Origin: Phormidesmis sp. RL_2_1
Lineage (GTDB): Bacteria > Cyanobacteriota > Cyanobacteriia > Phormidesmidales > Phormidesmidaceae
NCBI GenBank assembly: GCA_012033015.1
Contig: JAAUPS010000011.1
Coordinates: forward strand, 1 to 47,514
Length of the DNA stretch: 47,514 nt
Direction: 5' to 3'
Shown here piece after piece: positions 1-11,171 of the stretch (the stretch's first letter is position 1; every line of letters begins with the position of its first letter). A program made the translations under genes and the position numbers. A model generated the notes under the pieces. It worked only from the letters and a program-made list of their open reading frames with translations. It was not told where the DNA came from and made no database searches.

Positions 1-3000
1 GTTTTGCGCCCTGCCCAATCAGCCACTGCGACACCTGTAGTCCCAGAGCGCCTAAGCCGCCAGTGATCAAGTAGGTGCCCTCGCCACTGACTTTAAAGGG
101 CTTTTGAGGGGAAGCTTGGGCGCGAGAGATCGAAGCTTGGGGGCGAGAAATCACTGCTTTGTCGGCAGCGGCTGATGTGGCATGAGGCATCGAAATCACC
201 ACCTTGCCAATGTGTTTGGCCTGCGCCATTAAGCGAAAGGCATCGCTCACCTGTTCAATCGGATAGACCACCACATTAAGAGGCTTGAGCTGCGCCTGCT
301 CAAATAGCGGCATCAGGGTTTCGAGCAGGCGGCGAATGGTCTGAGGATTGGTCAGTGAAATATCAAGCATATCGAAGGGTTCGTAGCCGACGTCGGGGCG
401 CTGCTGGGCCACTTGCTCAGCCGACCAAATGCCGAGCTTGCCGATTTCCACAAAGCGACCGTTGGCCGCTAGAGCCGCCAGAGAATGGGGAATGTATTCG
501 CCGTTGAGCGAGTTGAGCACGACATCGACCCCTTGGTGATCGGTGTCCGCCAAAATTTGCTCCGAAAAGGCTAGCGATCGCGAATCTAAGACATGCTTAA
601 CCCCCATCTCGCGTAGCGCTGCCCACTTCGGCTGGCTTGCCGTTCCCCACACATCCGCGCCTATCCACTGGGCCACCTGCAGAGCGGCTTGACCCACGCC
701 TCCGGCAGCAGATTGGATCAAAACTTTTTCCTGTGGCTTGAGCTGGGCGCGCTCCTTGAGAGCGTAGTAAGCGGTCAAAAAAGCAGTGGGAATGGTCGCT
801 GCTTCCTCAAAACTGAGGTTTGCGGGCTGAGGCACAACAAAATCAGCCGGAACATTCACAAATGAGCTGAGGCTGCCAATGGTCTGCGCAGCAATCACCG
901 CATCGCCCACTTGAAAGCGAGAAACACCCTCGCCTACGGCGGCGATCACCCCAGCACACTCACCACCAAACGGTAGGTCTTGAATATCGGTAATGCCCAT
1001 TTCTGCCGTAAAGGCTTTGAGCATTCCTAGGGCATTGAGCACATCACGGAAGTTCAGCCCCACCGCGCGCACCTCAATTTCCACCTCACCGGGTTGGGGA
1101 AGCTGGCGTGTCATCGGTATGGGCTGAAGCTTTTCGAGCACGCCGTATTCGCTAAGACGCACCTTAAAGGGCGATTTGAGCGAGGCCATCGTCTCGCTGG
1201 CAAGCAGTGAATCTTGAAAGCGAACCAAGCGAGCAGCAAATCGCTGCCCGTTTCGGTAGGCGAGCTGATTGTTTTCGGCGGGGCTGTACAGCTCGCTGAG
1301 GAGTGTCTTTGCACTAACACCGTCTAGGTCACCATCTAGGTCTAGGCAACGGCAATTTAGCTCAGGATGTTCGAGGGCAATGACCCGGCCTAGCCCCCAC
1401 AATGAGCCTTGCTGCGGCTGTAGAGCCAGAGCAGTGTTGCCCACCGCACAAGCACCGTGAGTCAGCAGCCACAAACCACCGGGCAGGGGAGTGGCACCGG
1501 TCGTGAGTGCCTGCGTGAGATGCAAAACACTGCCACAGCCGTACTGCTGAGATTGTTGGAGTTCTGTTGCAGAGAGCGCTGCCGGGTTAGGTGCCGGGTT
1601 AGAGGCCGGGTTAGAGGCAGCAGCGCCAGATACCGCCGTACCCCAGCTATGAACAACACCATGGATAGGCGGCAGGGTAGCGAGCAGTTGAGCGTAGTGA
1701 ATGGGGTTAGTCGGATCGATTTGAAAGTGCGTTTCAGAGATTTCTTCAAAGCATTTACCCATGGTGATTTGGGTGTACGTCGCACCAGCCGTGCGCATTG
1801 CGCTGAGCAGGTGGTGATCTGTCAGCGCGGCTGTGCCCATGACCTCTGCCTGCGCACCGTCTGCCTGCACACCGTCTGCCTGCACACCGTCTGTCTGTAC
1901 ACCGTCTGCCTGCACACCGTCTGTCTGTACACCGTCTGCCCCACCAGCACAAAAGACCAGCCAGTGATCTTGCCCGCTGAGTGATTCAGGGGCCGGTGGC
2001 AAACTTAAGGGCTGCCAGTCCAACCGATACAGCCAGTCCTCAGGGCTCTCTTGCTGTAGCACGCGCTGCAACACTTTTTGAGGGACTCGCTTCAAGGTGA
2101 GTTTTTGAATCTCAGCTACGGGCTGCCCATCGGCGTCAAATACAGCAATATTCGCGATGAGCTGGCGGCGGCTCGTCTGCCGGGAGCTAGCACGGGCTGA
2201 GTCAGTAGCGGGATTGTCTGTCAGCAATTCCACCCGACTCCACAGTGGGCCAGAGATAGTGCCTGTGACCGAGAGTTGTTCAATCGATACCGGCAGGTAA
2301 GCAGCGTTCTCTTCGGGTGAAACCAACACCCCTAAAACCTGGAAACAAGCATCTAGCAAGGCTGGATGGAGACAGTAGCCCGATAGTACGACGCCATCGG
2401 GTAAGGCAATCTCTCCGAGGGCTTGAGTCTCACTGCGATGAAGCTGTCGAATGCCTCGGAAACTGGCACCATAATCCATACTCTGCCGCCTAAAGCGCTG
2501 ATAGAGCTGAGCTGATGGCAAGGTTTCGTTGTACTGCGTTTTTATCAGCGATGGATCGAGTGACGCTGTCGGCTGTGGCGGCTCAGCTAATTCGGCTCTT
2601 TCAGGCGCTGCAGTAACTGCCATGGTCGAGGTTAAAGCCGCAACGCTGCCCACGGCATGGCGAGTCCAAACCGAGGTCTGCTCGTCTAAACTAAAAATCT
2701 CAAACTGATAGGCTATTGGAGAATCGGCTTGGGGCTTGAGTACGACCTGCACCGTTTTAGACTGATGGCCGGAGAGCGCCATGGGCTGCTGAATCGCCAC
2801 CGATTGAATCTGCACATGCGCCTGTTTGAGCGTATGCTGTCCGGCGCGATCGCCATTTCTAAATAAACCGTCGCTGGCACAATCACCTGCTGATAAATGC
2901 AGTGATCTTGCAAGTAGCTGTGCTGGGCCAGACTGAGCTGAGCACTAAAGCGCACATCGCTGATATCGGCGAGCGCTAGCTGCTGACCTAACAGCGGATG

Positions 3001-6000
3001 GGGAGAGTTGCCGACCAGCGCACTGTGAACAGATGCCCCATAAACAGATGCCCCATTCGGCTGCAGCCGATGATTGGGGCGCTCAACCCAGTAGCGCTGC
3101 CGCTGGAAAGGATAGCTGGGCAGCGTTACCCGTTGCTGAGCGTAGCGACTATCGACCGCTGGCCAGTCGATGGTCGCTCCGGCGGTGTATAGCTGAGCGA
3201 GGCTGTTAAGTAGGCTGAGCCAATCATTCTGGCTATTTTTGGAGTCAGTTTTGTCGCCAGAGGCTGGGCCGTTTAACGATGGCCGCAGGCTAGGTAGCCA
3301 GTGGCGTTGGCTGGCCACTGACGGCGTCAGACATTGGCGGCCCATGCCCAACAAAATCGGCTTTGGCCCAATTTCTAAATAAATTTTGGGCTCTAGCTTT
3401 GCCAACTGCTGCATTCCTTGATAGAACTGCACGGGCTGTCGCACATGATCGCACCAGTAGTCGGCAGTCGCCATCTCGGCGCTGACCACTGTGCCCGTGA
3501 CATTGGAAATGAGCGTGAGTTGGGGCAACTGATACGGTATCTGCTGGGCGACCTGCCGAAAGCCAGCCACCATAGGCTCCATTTGGGCGGAGTGAAAAGC
3601 ATGGGAAACCGCCAGCGGCTTTGTTTTGATAGCGTCTGCTTGGAAACTGGCGATCGCCCTGTCCAAGCCCATTTGAGGGCCTGCAATCACAATGCTGGTA
3701 GGCCCGTTGATCGCGGCGATCGCCACACCGGGAATATCAGCAATGACCTGCGCCACCTGCGATTCATTTGCCATCACTGCAACCATGCCGCCCTTTTGCC
3801 AACCGGCTTGGGGCAATGCCTGCATCAGGCGACCGCGCTCGGCAATCAGCTTGAGACCGTCTTCTAGGCTAAACACCCCAGCGATACAGGCGGCTACATA
3901 TTCGCCAACGCTGTGACCCATCACGACTGTGGGCTTAATCCCCCACGATAGCCAGAGCTGGGCGAGGGCATATTCCACCGCAAATAGAGCCGGTTGGGTC
4001 AGTGCCGTTTGATTAAGCGCTGCAGTGGTATCAACATCGCCAAACAGTAATTCGACCAGCGATCGGCCCATCGCCGGTCGCAGCAGCTCATCGCACCGAT
4101 CGAGCCAGCGCTGAAACGTCGGCTGAGTGCGATATAGCTCAGCGCCCATGCGCCAATGCTGTGAGCCTTGACCGGTGAACAGAAAAGCCACACTGGGGGC
4201 ATCGATACTTTCGCCTTTAAAAACGCCTATGGGCGCTGGCTGTTCACCTCCATCATCATCATCAGCAGCAGCCGCTTGAGCGATATCTGAGAGCACTTGC
4301 TGAAGCTGCCCAGTAGAAGTCGCTAGCACAGCCAGGCGATGGTCGAGGTGGCTGCGCCCGGTGTTCGCTGAAAAGCAGATGTCTGCAACCGGGACATCTA
4401 GCTGGTTAGCCAGAGCGATCGCGTAGCTGGCGACCAGTTGGGATAGGGCGGCGTCAGACTTGGCCGAAAGGGTGAGCAAATGGTGCGATCGCACCGCTAA
4501 TTCTTCACCTTTGGGTGCAGGAGTAGGGGCTTCTTCTAGCACCACATGTGCGTTTGTCCCACTCGCGCCAAACGAGCTGACCCCTGCGACTCTAGCTCGC
4601 CCATTGCGCCGCCAGTCAGCCCCTTGGGCCGCCACCTGAATGGGCAAATCACGCCAGCTAATGTGAGGATTGGGCGCTCTAAAATGCAGATGGGGCGGGA
4701 TGGCATCATGCTGCATCGACAGCACCACCTTAATCAATCCGGCAATCCCCGCAGCAGATTCTAAGTGGCCAAAATTAGTTTTGACCGAGCCCACCAGCAG
4801 CGGTCTCCCATCCGGCCGGTCTTGGCCTAAAACTTCTCCTAACGCCCGTAATTCAATCGGATCACCCAGCGGCGTGCCCGTGCCGTGGGCCTCAACATAG
4901 TCCACCGCAGCAGGCGCTAGCTTGGCCCCGGCCAGTGCCTGCTGAATCAACGCCTGCTGAGCAGATTTGCTCGGCACCGTAAAGCCACTGCTGCGGCCAT
5001 CCTGGTTCACAGCTGAGCCCCGCACCAATGCTAAAATCCGATCCCCTGCTGCTGTCGCATCTGACAATCGCTTCAGCACCACCGCACCGCAGCCTTCACC
5101 TCGGACAATACCGTCAGCACTCGCATCAAACGTCTTACAGCGACCGTCGGTTGAGAGCATCTGGGTTTTTGAAAGCGCCACCGTATTTTCGGGCGACAAA
5201 ATTAAATTGACCCCCGCTGCGATCGCCGCATCACACTCTCGATTGCGCAAACTTTGCACCGCCAAATGCACCGCCACCAAAGACGATGAACAGGCAGTAT
5301 CAATGGCCATACAAGGCCCTTGCAGACCAAAGGTATAGGCTAGCCGACCGGCAACGGCGTTGAGGGGGTTGCCAGTCAGGTAGTAGGCATCAATTTGACT
5401 CAAATCACCATCCGGGGCAATCAGGCGAGCGTAGTCATTGGTTGTTACGCCTACAAAAACACCCACCTGATTCGGGCGAGCAGGATGAGGCGTTGCACCC
5501 GCATGTTCTAGCGCTTCCCAAGCCACCTCCAGCAACAGCCGCTGCTGTGGATCCATGTTTAAAGCTTCGCGCGGTGAAATGCCGAAAAACTGAGGGTCAA
5601 ACTCGCTAATCTCGTCCAAAAAACCGCCATAGCGGGTGTACATTTTGCCCGGTGTCGCCGGATCAGGATCGTAAAAAGCATCGATGTCCCAACGCTCGGC
5701 AGGCACGGGCGAAATCGCATCAACCCCATCGTTGAGGAGCTGCCAAAAAGCCTCAGGCGTATTGGCACCACCGGGAAACCGGCAGCCAACGCCGACAATG
5801 GCAATCGGCTCGAACTTATCTTGCTCAAAGCGCTCTAGCTTTTTAGCAGCTTCGTTGAGAGCCAGTAAAATGCGCTGCTGAGACTGGCTCGCGAGGGTGC
5901 TAGCAGTTGAGCTGTTGGCGGCGACTGGGGCAGCGACTGGGGGCTCTCCCTGGTTTGGCCCTGCTGTTTTCGGGGTGATGTGCTGATTTTTTTCGGGCTG

Positions 6001-6020
6001 GTGGTTGATGTAGTGTCCAT
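1..6020 (-). CDS. Type I polyketide synthase, KS-AT-DH-ER-KR (partial, two frameshifts)
   Basis: This modular PKS would extend an ACP-bound chain by one malonyl unit and fully reduce it. Domains in order are: a docking helix (~residues 30-55); KS (~60-490) with [18 protein letters not shown] and [14 protein letters not shown] with GHSVGEYVA and the malonyl-type SHAFH; DH; structural KR; ER with AAGGVGQAA; and KR with TGGLGALG at the window edge. The ACP lies outside. ATG 6020 follows the upstream PKS stop by 2 nt and has a GGAGG site. The KS frame does not join this ATG directly: an A7 run at 5987-5993 shifts frame. A second single-base loss at 2841-2850 shifts frame in DH just after [10 protein letters not shown]. 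From there one frame is open to base 1 at every point checked. The DH motif is [10 protein letters not shown], with Gln where Gly is usual. Domains are certain; whether the gene is intact in the cell is not. Confidence 0.93.
1581..1616. repeat. 12-nt tandem repeat x3 inside PKS
   Basis: Three head-to-tail copies of about GCCGGGTTAGAG lie in the linker of the structural KR region. They encode an Asn-Pro-Ala-Ser type peptide repeat. The unit keeps the reading frame. Confidence 0.85.
1846..1935. repeat. 15-nt tandem repeat x6 inside PKS
   Basis: Six copies of CTGCCTGCACACCGT, with a few C/T variants, encode (minus strand) repeated Asp-Gly-Val-Gln-Ala/Thr in a linker near the structural KR. Frame is preserved. 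It looks like a recent expansion in a tolerant loop. Confidence 0.93.
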
Positions 6021-6022
6021 TT

Positions 6023-9000
6023 TTACTGGCCTCCTACGAGGCTTTCTAACCGAGCTAACTGCGCTGCAATGGATGCCTCTATATCGGTTTCACTCATTTG
6101 GGCGATCGCCGCCCTCTCAGTGCCCAAAGGCAAGGGCGGATCCGATGCAGGGCTGGTCGGTTCAGGCGCATCACGCCAGCCCAACACCTGATCGGCAAAA
6201 TAATCTGTCAGTTCATAGATCGTGGGCACCTCAAACACAAGCGTGCCGGGTAGCTCACAGGCAAAGCTGTCTTCTAGCTGAGTTTTCAGCTCGACGGCCA
6301 TCAGCGAATCTAACCCCATCTCAAAAAAGCCCTGGAAAAGCGGTGGCTTTTGCCCTGCCGGTAGGCCCATAATCCGCGCTACCTCAGCTTGTAGAAATGC
6401 CGTTAGCCGATCCCTTTGCTGCGCCGGAGGAACCATTTGCAGCGATCGCAAAAACGATCCCGAAGCCGCCTTCACAGCGTTGGGCGCTACTGCTATGGAC
6501 GAGAGCAAAGGCCGCGGCCCCCGCAGCTCAAACAGCGCCTTAAACTTACGCCAGTCCACATCGACTACGGTGCTGTGGATACAGCCTTCTTGAGCCAGCA
6601 ATTCACCCAACGCCGCAGTGGCTTTCTCTACCGATAGGGGGGCAATACCAGCCTTGGCCAGCCAGCTTTCAAACTCATCCACCACCATGCCGCCCCCGGC
6701 CCAAGGCCCCCAGTTAACGGTCAGCGCTGGCAGATTTTGACTCCGACGGTAGTCAGCGAGTACATCTAAAAACTGGTTGGCAGCGGCGTAGTGAGCCTGC
6801 CCTTTAGAGCCCCATACCGAAGCAATCGAAGAAAAACAAACAAAAAAGTCTAGCGCTAGGGTCTGACTGAGCTGATGTAAAATCCAAGCACCCTCTACTT
6901 TAGGGGCCAGCACAGACTCAGCACTAGCCGCACTCATCTCGCTCAGGTGCTCGTAGCTGACCTTGCCAGCAGCATGAACAATCCCCTTCAGCGGTGGCAG
7001 GGTCGCGTTGAGGTTGGCAAACACCGCTGCCATATCCGCGCTGCTAGTGACATCAGCCTGCACCACCTGCACGGTGACACCGGCTTTGGTCAGGCCCTCG
7101 ATGACACCGGTAGCCTTTTCAGCAGGCCCTCGCCTACCGAGCAGCACCAGGTGCTTTGCCCCTCGCTTGACCAGCCATTGCGCGATCGCTAAACCCAACG
7201 CGCCCAACCCACCAGTGATTAAATAAGTCGCCTCATCTACAGCTATTGTGTTGACCGATTGGCTAGGCCAAGAGCCAGCCGAGGTAGAAGCTGAAACAGC
7301 CGCCGCCGTGCCCACCCAAGCACCAACCGATTTTTGGGGCACCAGTCTAGCGACGTAGCGCTGCCCGTCTAAAAACGCAATTTGATCTTCACCTTGAGCG
7401 TCTAGCAGTTCGTCAGCCAGCACCTCCACCGACCCCACAGAACTTGCTCCACCCAGATCAATCAGACCGCCCCATAGCTCCGGATGCTCTAGCGCAATAC
7501 CCTTACCCAAACCCCACAGCGGGGCAGCAAACAACCCTGACAGGGAGGGCGCTAAACCAGTGGCCTGCTGTGTAATCAGCCATAGCTTCGCTGGGGTCGA
7601 TTGAGCAATCAAGGTTTGAACCAGATGCAGCGAATCGCGCCAAATCATACTTCGATCAGACAAAGCGCTATCCCAGCTATCGCTGTCATCTCGTCTGTCA
7701 AGATGATCGCAATTATCTAGGCTCCACAGAACAACCACATCCGTGACCGGCGCAATCCCATTTTGCAAAACAGCATTGACGGCCTGCGGCAAAACCGTTG
7801 AGCGCACTTGTAAATCGGCAGACACTTCGCTGGCATACAGCAGCCGATAGCGATCGCCACGCTGGGCAAAAAAGTCTCCCAGAGCCTTACCGACACCCCC
7901 TTTATCCGCTAAAATCAGCCAGCTTCTCACTGCGGCTGCAGGCCCTTCTGAGGGCACGGGTTCTGTAGGCACTGGTTTGACCCGTGGCTGAAGCTGCCAT
8001 ACCAGCTCGTAATAAGGCCCATCGGCTAGGTGGTCAGATGATGCTTGAGCAGCCTCTGCGACCGGATGGCGAATTGTCTTGCTCTGCGTAGCTGTACTGG
8101 CCTGCGTAGCTGTACTGGCCTGCGTAGCTGTACTGGCCTGCGGTTGTTGAACCAAACAGTTGAGCAGCTTGGGCAATAGCGCTAATTCTGCATCTGAAAA
8201 TTCATGCTGCGATTGAAGCTGTTCTATTAGCGGCTGCACCGCCCCATTCGAGAGCATCCTGGCCAACGATGAGGCGGGGCCATTGGGCTCATCAGTCGGC
8301 TCATCAGTCGGCTCTACCCAATAGCGCTGTCGCTGCCACGGATAGGTTGGTAGGGGTATCCGTTGACGGGTGTAATCTTGATCAAACCGTTGCCAATCAA
8401 CATCAATGCCATTCGCATACAGGGCGCCTAAAGTCTCTAGCATCTGCGCCCAGTCTGAGCGACTCGCTCGCAAACTAGGAAAATATTGAGGCAGCGGCTG
8501 GCTGCGTTGACCTTGGGTCGCCGTGAGAGCATCTGCTGCGATCATCTGAGCAAGAGCGCGCTGCGCCATCCCCAACAGAATTGGCTTGGGCCCAACCTCT
8601 AGCAGCAGCGGGCATTTTTGTTCTCTAAGCGTCTTGATGCCTGCCGCAAAGTTTACGGGCAAGATGATGTGCTCACACCAGTAGTCTGCGGTCGCGATTC
8701 GCCCATCAGCCACCTCACCTGTCACATTAGAAATCAACTTTATGTTCGGCTGATGGTACTCCACCTGCTCAGCTACGCGTCTAAAATCGTCGAGCATAGG
8801 TGCCATTGCAGGCGAGTGAAAAGCGTGGGAAACGGCTAACTGACGAGAGTCAATGCCATGCTGGGCGCAAAGTGCGATCGCCCTTTCAATCGCTGGCGCT
8901 GGCCCAGAAAGAACTGTATTGGTCGGGCCGTTGTAGGCAGCAATCACCACCGAACTATCCAAAGGAAGCTGACTGAGGGTTGGCACATCGGCAAATACCG

Positions 9001-11127
9001 CCACCATCGCACCTTTCGCCGGTAAAGCTTGCATCAGCCGTCCGCGCTCGGCCATGAGCTTCAAACCATCTGCCAAACTAAAAACACCCGCGATGCAGGC
9101 GGCTACATATTCACCGACACTGTGGCCCATGACGACAGCAGGCTGAATGCCCCAAGCTAGCCAGAGCTGGGCGAGGGCATACTCCACGGCAAACAGGGCG
9201 GGCTGAGTGTAGGCCGTTTGATCAAGCTGTGACGAATTTGCGCCATACAACAAATCAATGAGCGAGCAGTTGAGATCAGGCTTCAACAGTGCGTCGCAGC
9301 GCTCGATAGTCTGACGAAATAGGGGCTGAGTGTCATAAAGCTGACGGCCCATATCAGGTGCTTGAGCGCCCTGGCCGGTAAAGAGAAAGGCCACTTTAGG
9401 CGCTTGCTTGCGAACGAGCTGGCGGCGTGTTACGCCGACGACTGGCTGACGTTCTACCGGCTGCTCTACCGTTTGAGTCACCGGCTGATGCGGTTGAAGT
9501 TGTTGCAGAGAAGCGCTCGCTTCAGCCGTAGAAGTTGCAACGAGAGCTAGGCGATGGTGAAAGTGCGATCGCGCTTGACTGGCCGTAAAACAAACGTCTG
9601 CTAACGCCACATCGGGATTGGCTGCCAAATACGCCGCATAGCGCCCAGCCATATCATCCAACGCGGCCTCACTTTTGGCAGAAAGCACGAGCAAATGACA
9701 CGCTCTAGGCGCTGCACCTTCTGCCACAGAACCACCTTGTACCACAGAAGCACCTTGTGCCACAGAACCACCTTGTGCCACAGAATCACGGCCCGCGTTT
9801 TTTCCAGTAGGTGCAAGCGTGCTCGCCTCGAGCGCCCGTGATTCGGCTAAAATCACATGGGCATTGGTGCCCCCAAAGCCAAAGGAGCTGATCCCCGCCA
9901 ATCGAGTTTCCAGGGGAGTTTGCCAAGGCTGCAGTTCCGTTGGGATAGAAAATGGCGTCCCCTCCAGAGAAATGTAGGGATTAAGGGTATCTAGGTTCAA
10001 GTGTGGCGGAACCTGCTGATGCTGCATCGCCAGCACCGTTTTAATCAAGCCAGCCATGCCAGCCGCCGCTTCCAAGTGACCAATATTGGTTTTTACTGAC
10101 CCAATCCAACAGGGGCTATCGAGCGAGCGATCTTCGCCTAGCACCGCTTTGAGAGACTTAATCTCAATTGGATCGCCCAGGGGGGTACCGGTGCCATGGG
10201 CCTCTACGTAGCTCAATTGGTGAGGCACGAGCCCAGCACAAGCTAACGCCTGTCGAATCACGGCCTGCTGAGCCGGGCCGTTTGGGGCAGTGAGGCCATT
10301 GCTGCGGCCATCTTGATTGACCGCCGTGCCTTTGACCACTGCCAAAATCCGATCACCTGCTGCCTGAGCATCTGCCAAACGCTTAATCACCAGCAGCCCG
10401 CCACCTTCACCACGGACATACCCGTCTGCTTTCGCATCAAAAGTCTTGCACTGACCGTCAGGCGCTAGCATCTGCGCCTGGGAATAATGATGGTTTGATT
10501 CGGTGCCAGCATCAAGCTCACGGCACCCACCAAGCAAGTATCGCTCTCGCCGCTGAGCAGGCTTTGACACGCTAGATGGAGCGCCACAAGAGAAGAAGAA
10601 CAAGCGGTTTCAACCGTTAGACTAGGCCCGCGCAAATCGAGCAAATAAGAGAGCCGATTTGCCGATATACCGACCGTAGCCCCCGTTCCCAAATGAGCGT
10701 CAAAGGCTGCGTATTCTCTGGCCATGTGAACGCCAAAGTCATAGTTGCCACAGCCGATAAAAACACCCGTTTTACTACCGGCCAAATCAGCAGGCACTAT
10801 ATTTGCATGTTCTAGCGCTTCCCAAGCCACCTCCAGCATCAGCCGCTGCTGCGGGTCAGTATGGAGCGCCTCACGAGGAGAGATGCCAAAAAAACTGGGA
10901 TCAAATCCTGCGACCTGCGAGAGAAATCCCCCCATGCGTGTGGTCATTTTGCCAGGCGATCGCGCTTCGCTGTAATAAGCCTCCACATCCCACCTATCAG
11001 CAGGTATGGGCGTAATTGCGCTTTTGCCCTCTCGTAGCAGCGCCCAAAAATCTTCCAGGCTATCTGCGCCCGGAAAACGACAGCTCATGCCGACAATTGC
11101 AATTGGTTCCACCTGAGTTACCCTCAT
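6023..11127 (-). CDS. Type I polyketide synthase, KS-AT-KR-ACP (one frameshift)
   Basis: This is likely the first extension module after the FAAL-loaded ACP; it adds malonate and reduces the beta-keto group to a hydroxyl. Domains of ~1700 residues: KS (~1-430; [31 protein letters not shown]), AT ([17 protein letters not shown], malonyl-type SHAFH), KR (TGGLGALG, Ser and Tyr in CFSSIAS and HYAAAN), then ACP (GLDSLMAVEL). There is no DH or ER between AT and KR. A C-terminal helix (DIEASIAAQLARLESLVG) resembles a docking segment facing the next PKS. ATG 11127 lies 45 nt behind the diiron gene, and KS begins almost at once (VEPIAIVGMSCRFPG), so there is no N-terminal docking helix. The frame shifts by one base near 10480-10486, between the KS motifs LMLAPNQTI and QAQMLAPDGQCKTFD. 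It is almost surely one gene. Confidence 0.93.
8084..8137. repeat. 18-nt tandem repeat x3 inside PKS linker
   Basis: Three identical copies of CTGCGTAGCTGTACTGGC encode Gln-Ala-Ser-Thr-Ala-Thr repeats in the AT-KR linker. Identity of the copies suggests a recent duplication. Confidence 0.93.
8286..8309. repeat. 12-nt tandem repeat x2 inside PKS linker
   Basis: Two copies of GGCTCATCAGTC, plus a partial third, encode Thr-Asp-Glu-Pro just after the AT domain. The unit is in frame. Confidence 0.85.
9723..9776. repeat. 18-nt tandem repeat x3 inside PKS KS-AT linker
   Basis: Three copies of about GCCACAGAACCACCTTGT, with a fourth partial copy, encode a Val-Ala-Gln-Gly-Gly-Ser peptide repeat between KS and AT. 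Frame is kept. Confidence 0.92.
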
Positions 11128-11171
11128 AGCTCAAACATCTAACTGCTGAAAACCGATGAAAACCAGCCGTT

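Noticed and set aside
1846-1935. Possible CRISPR array
   Set aside because: The 15-nt units are contiguous with no spacers and encode a peptide repeat; this is a minisatellite. The same holds for the arrays at 13033 and 44987.
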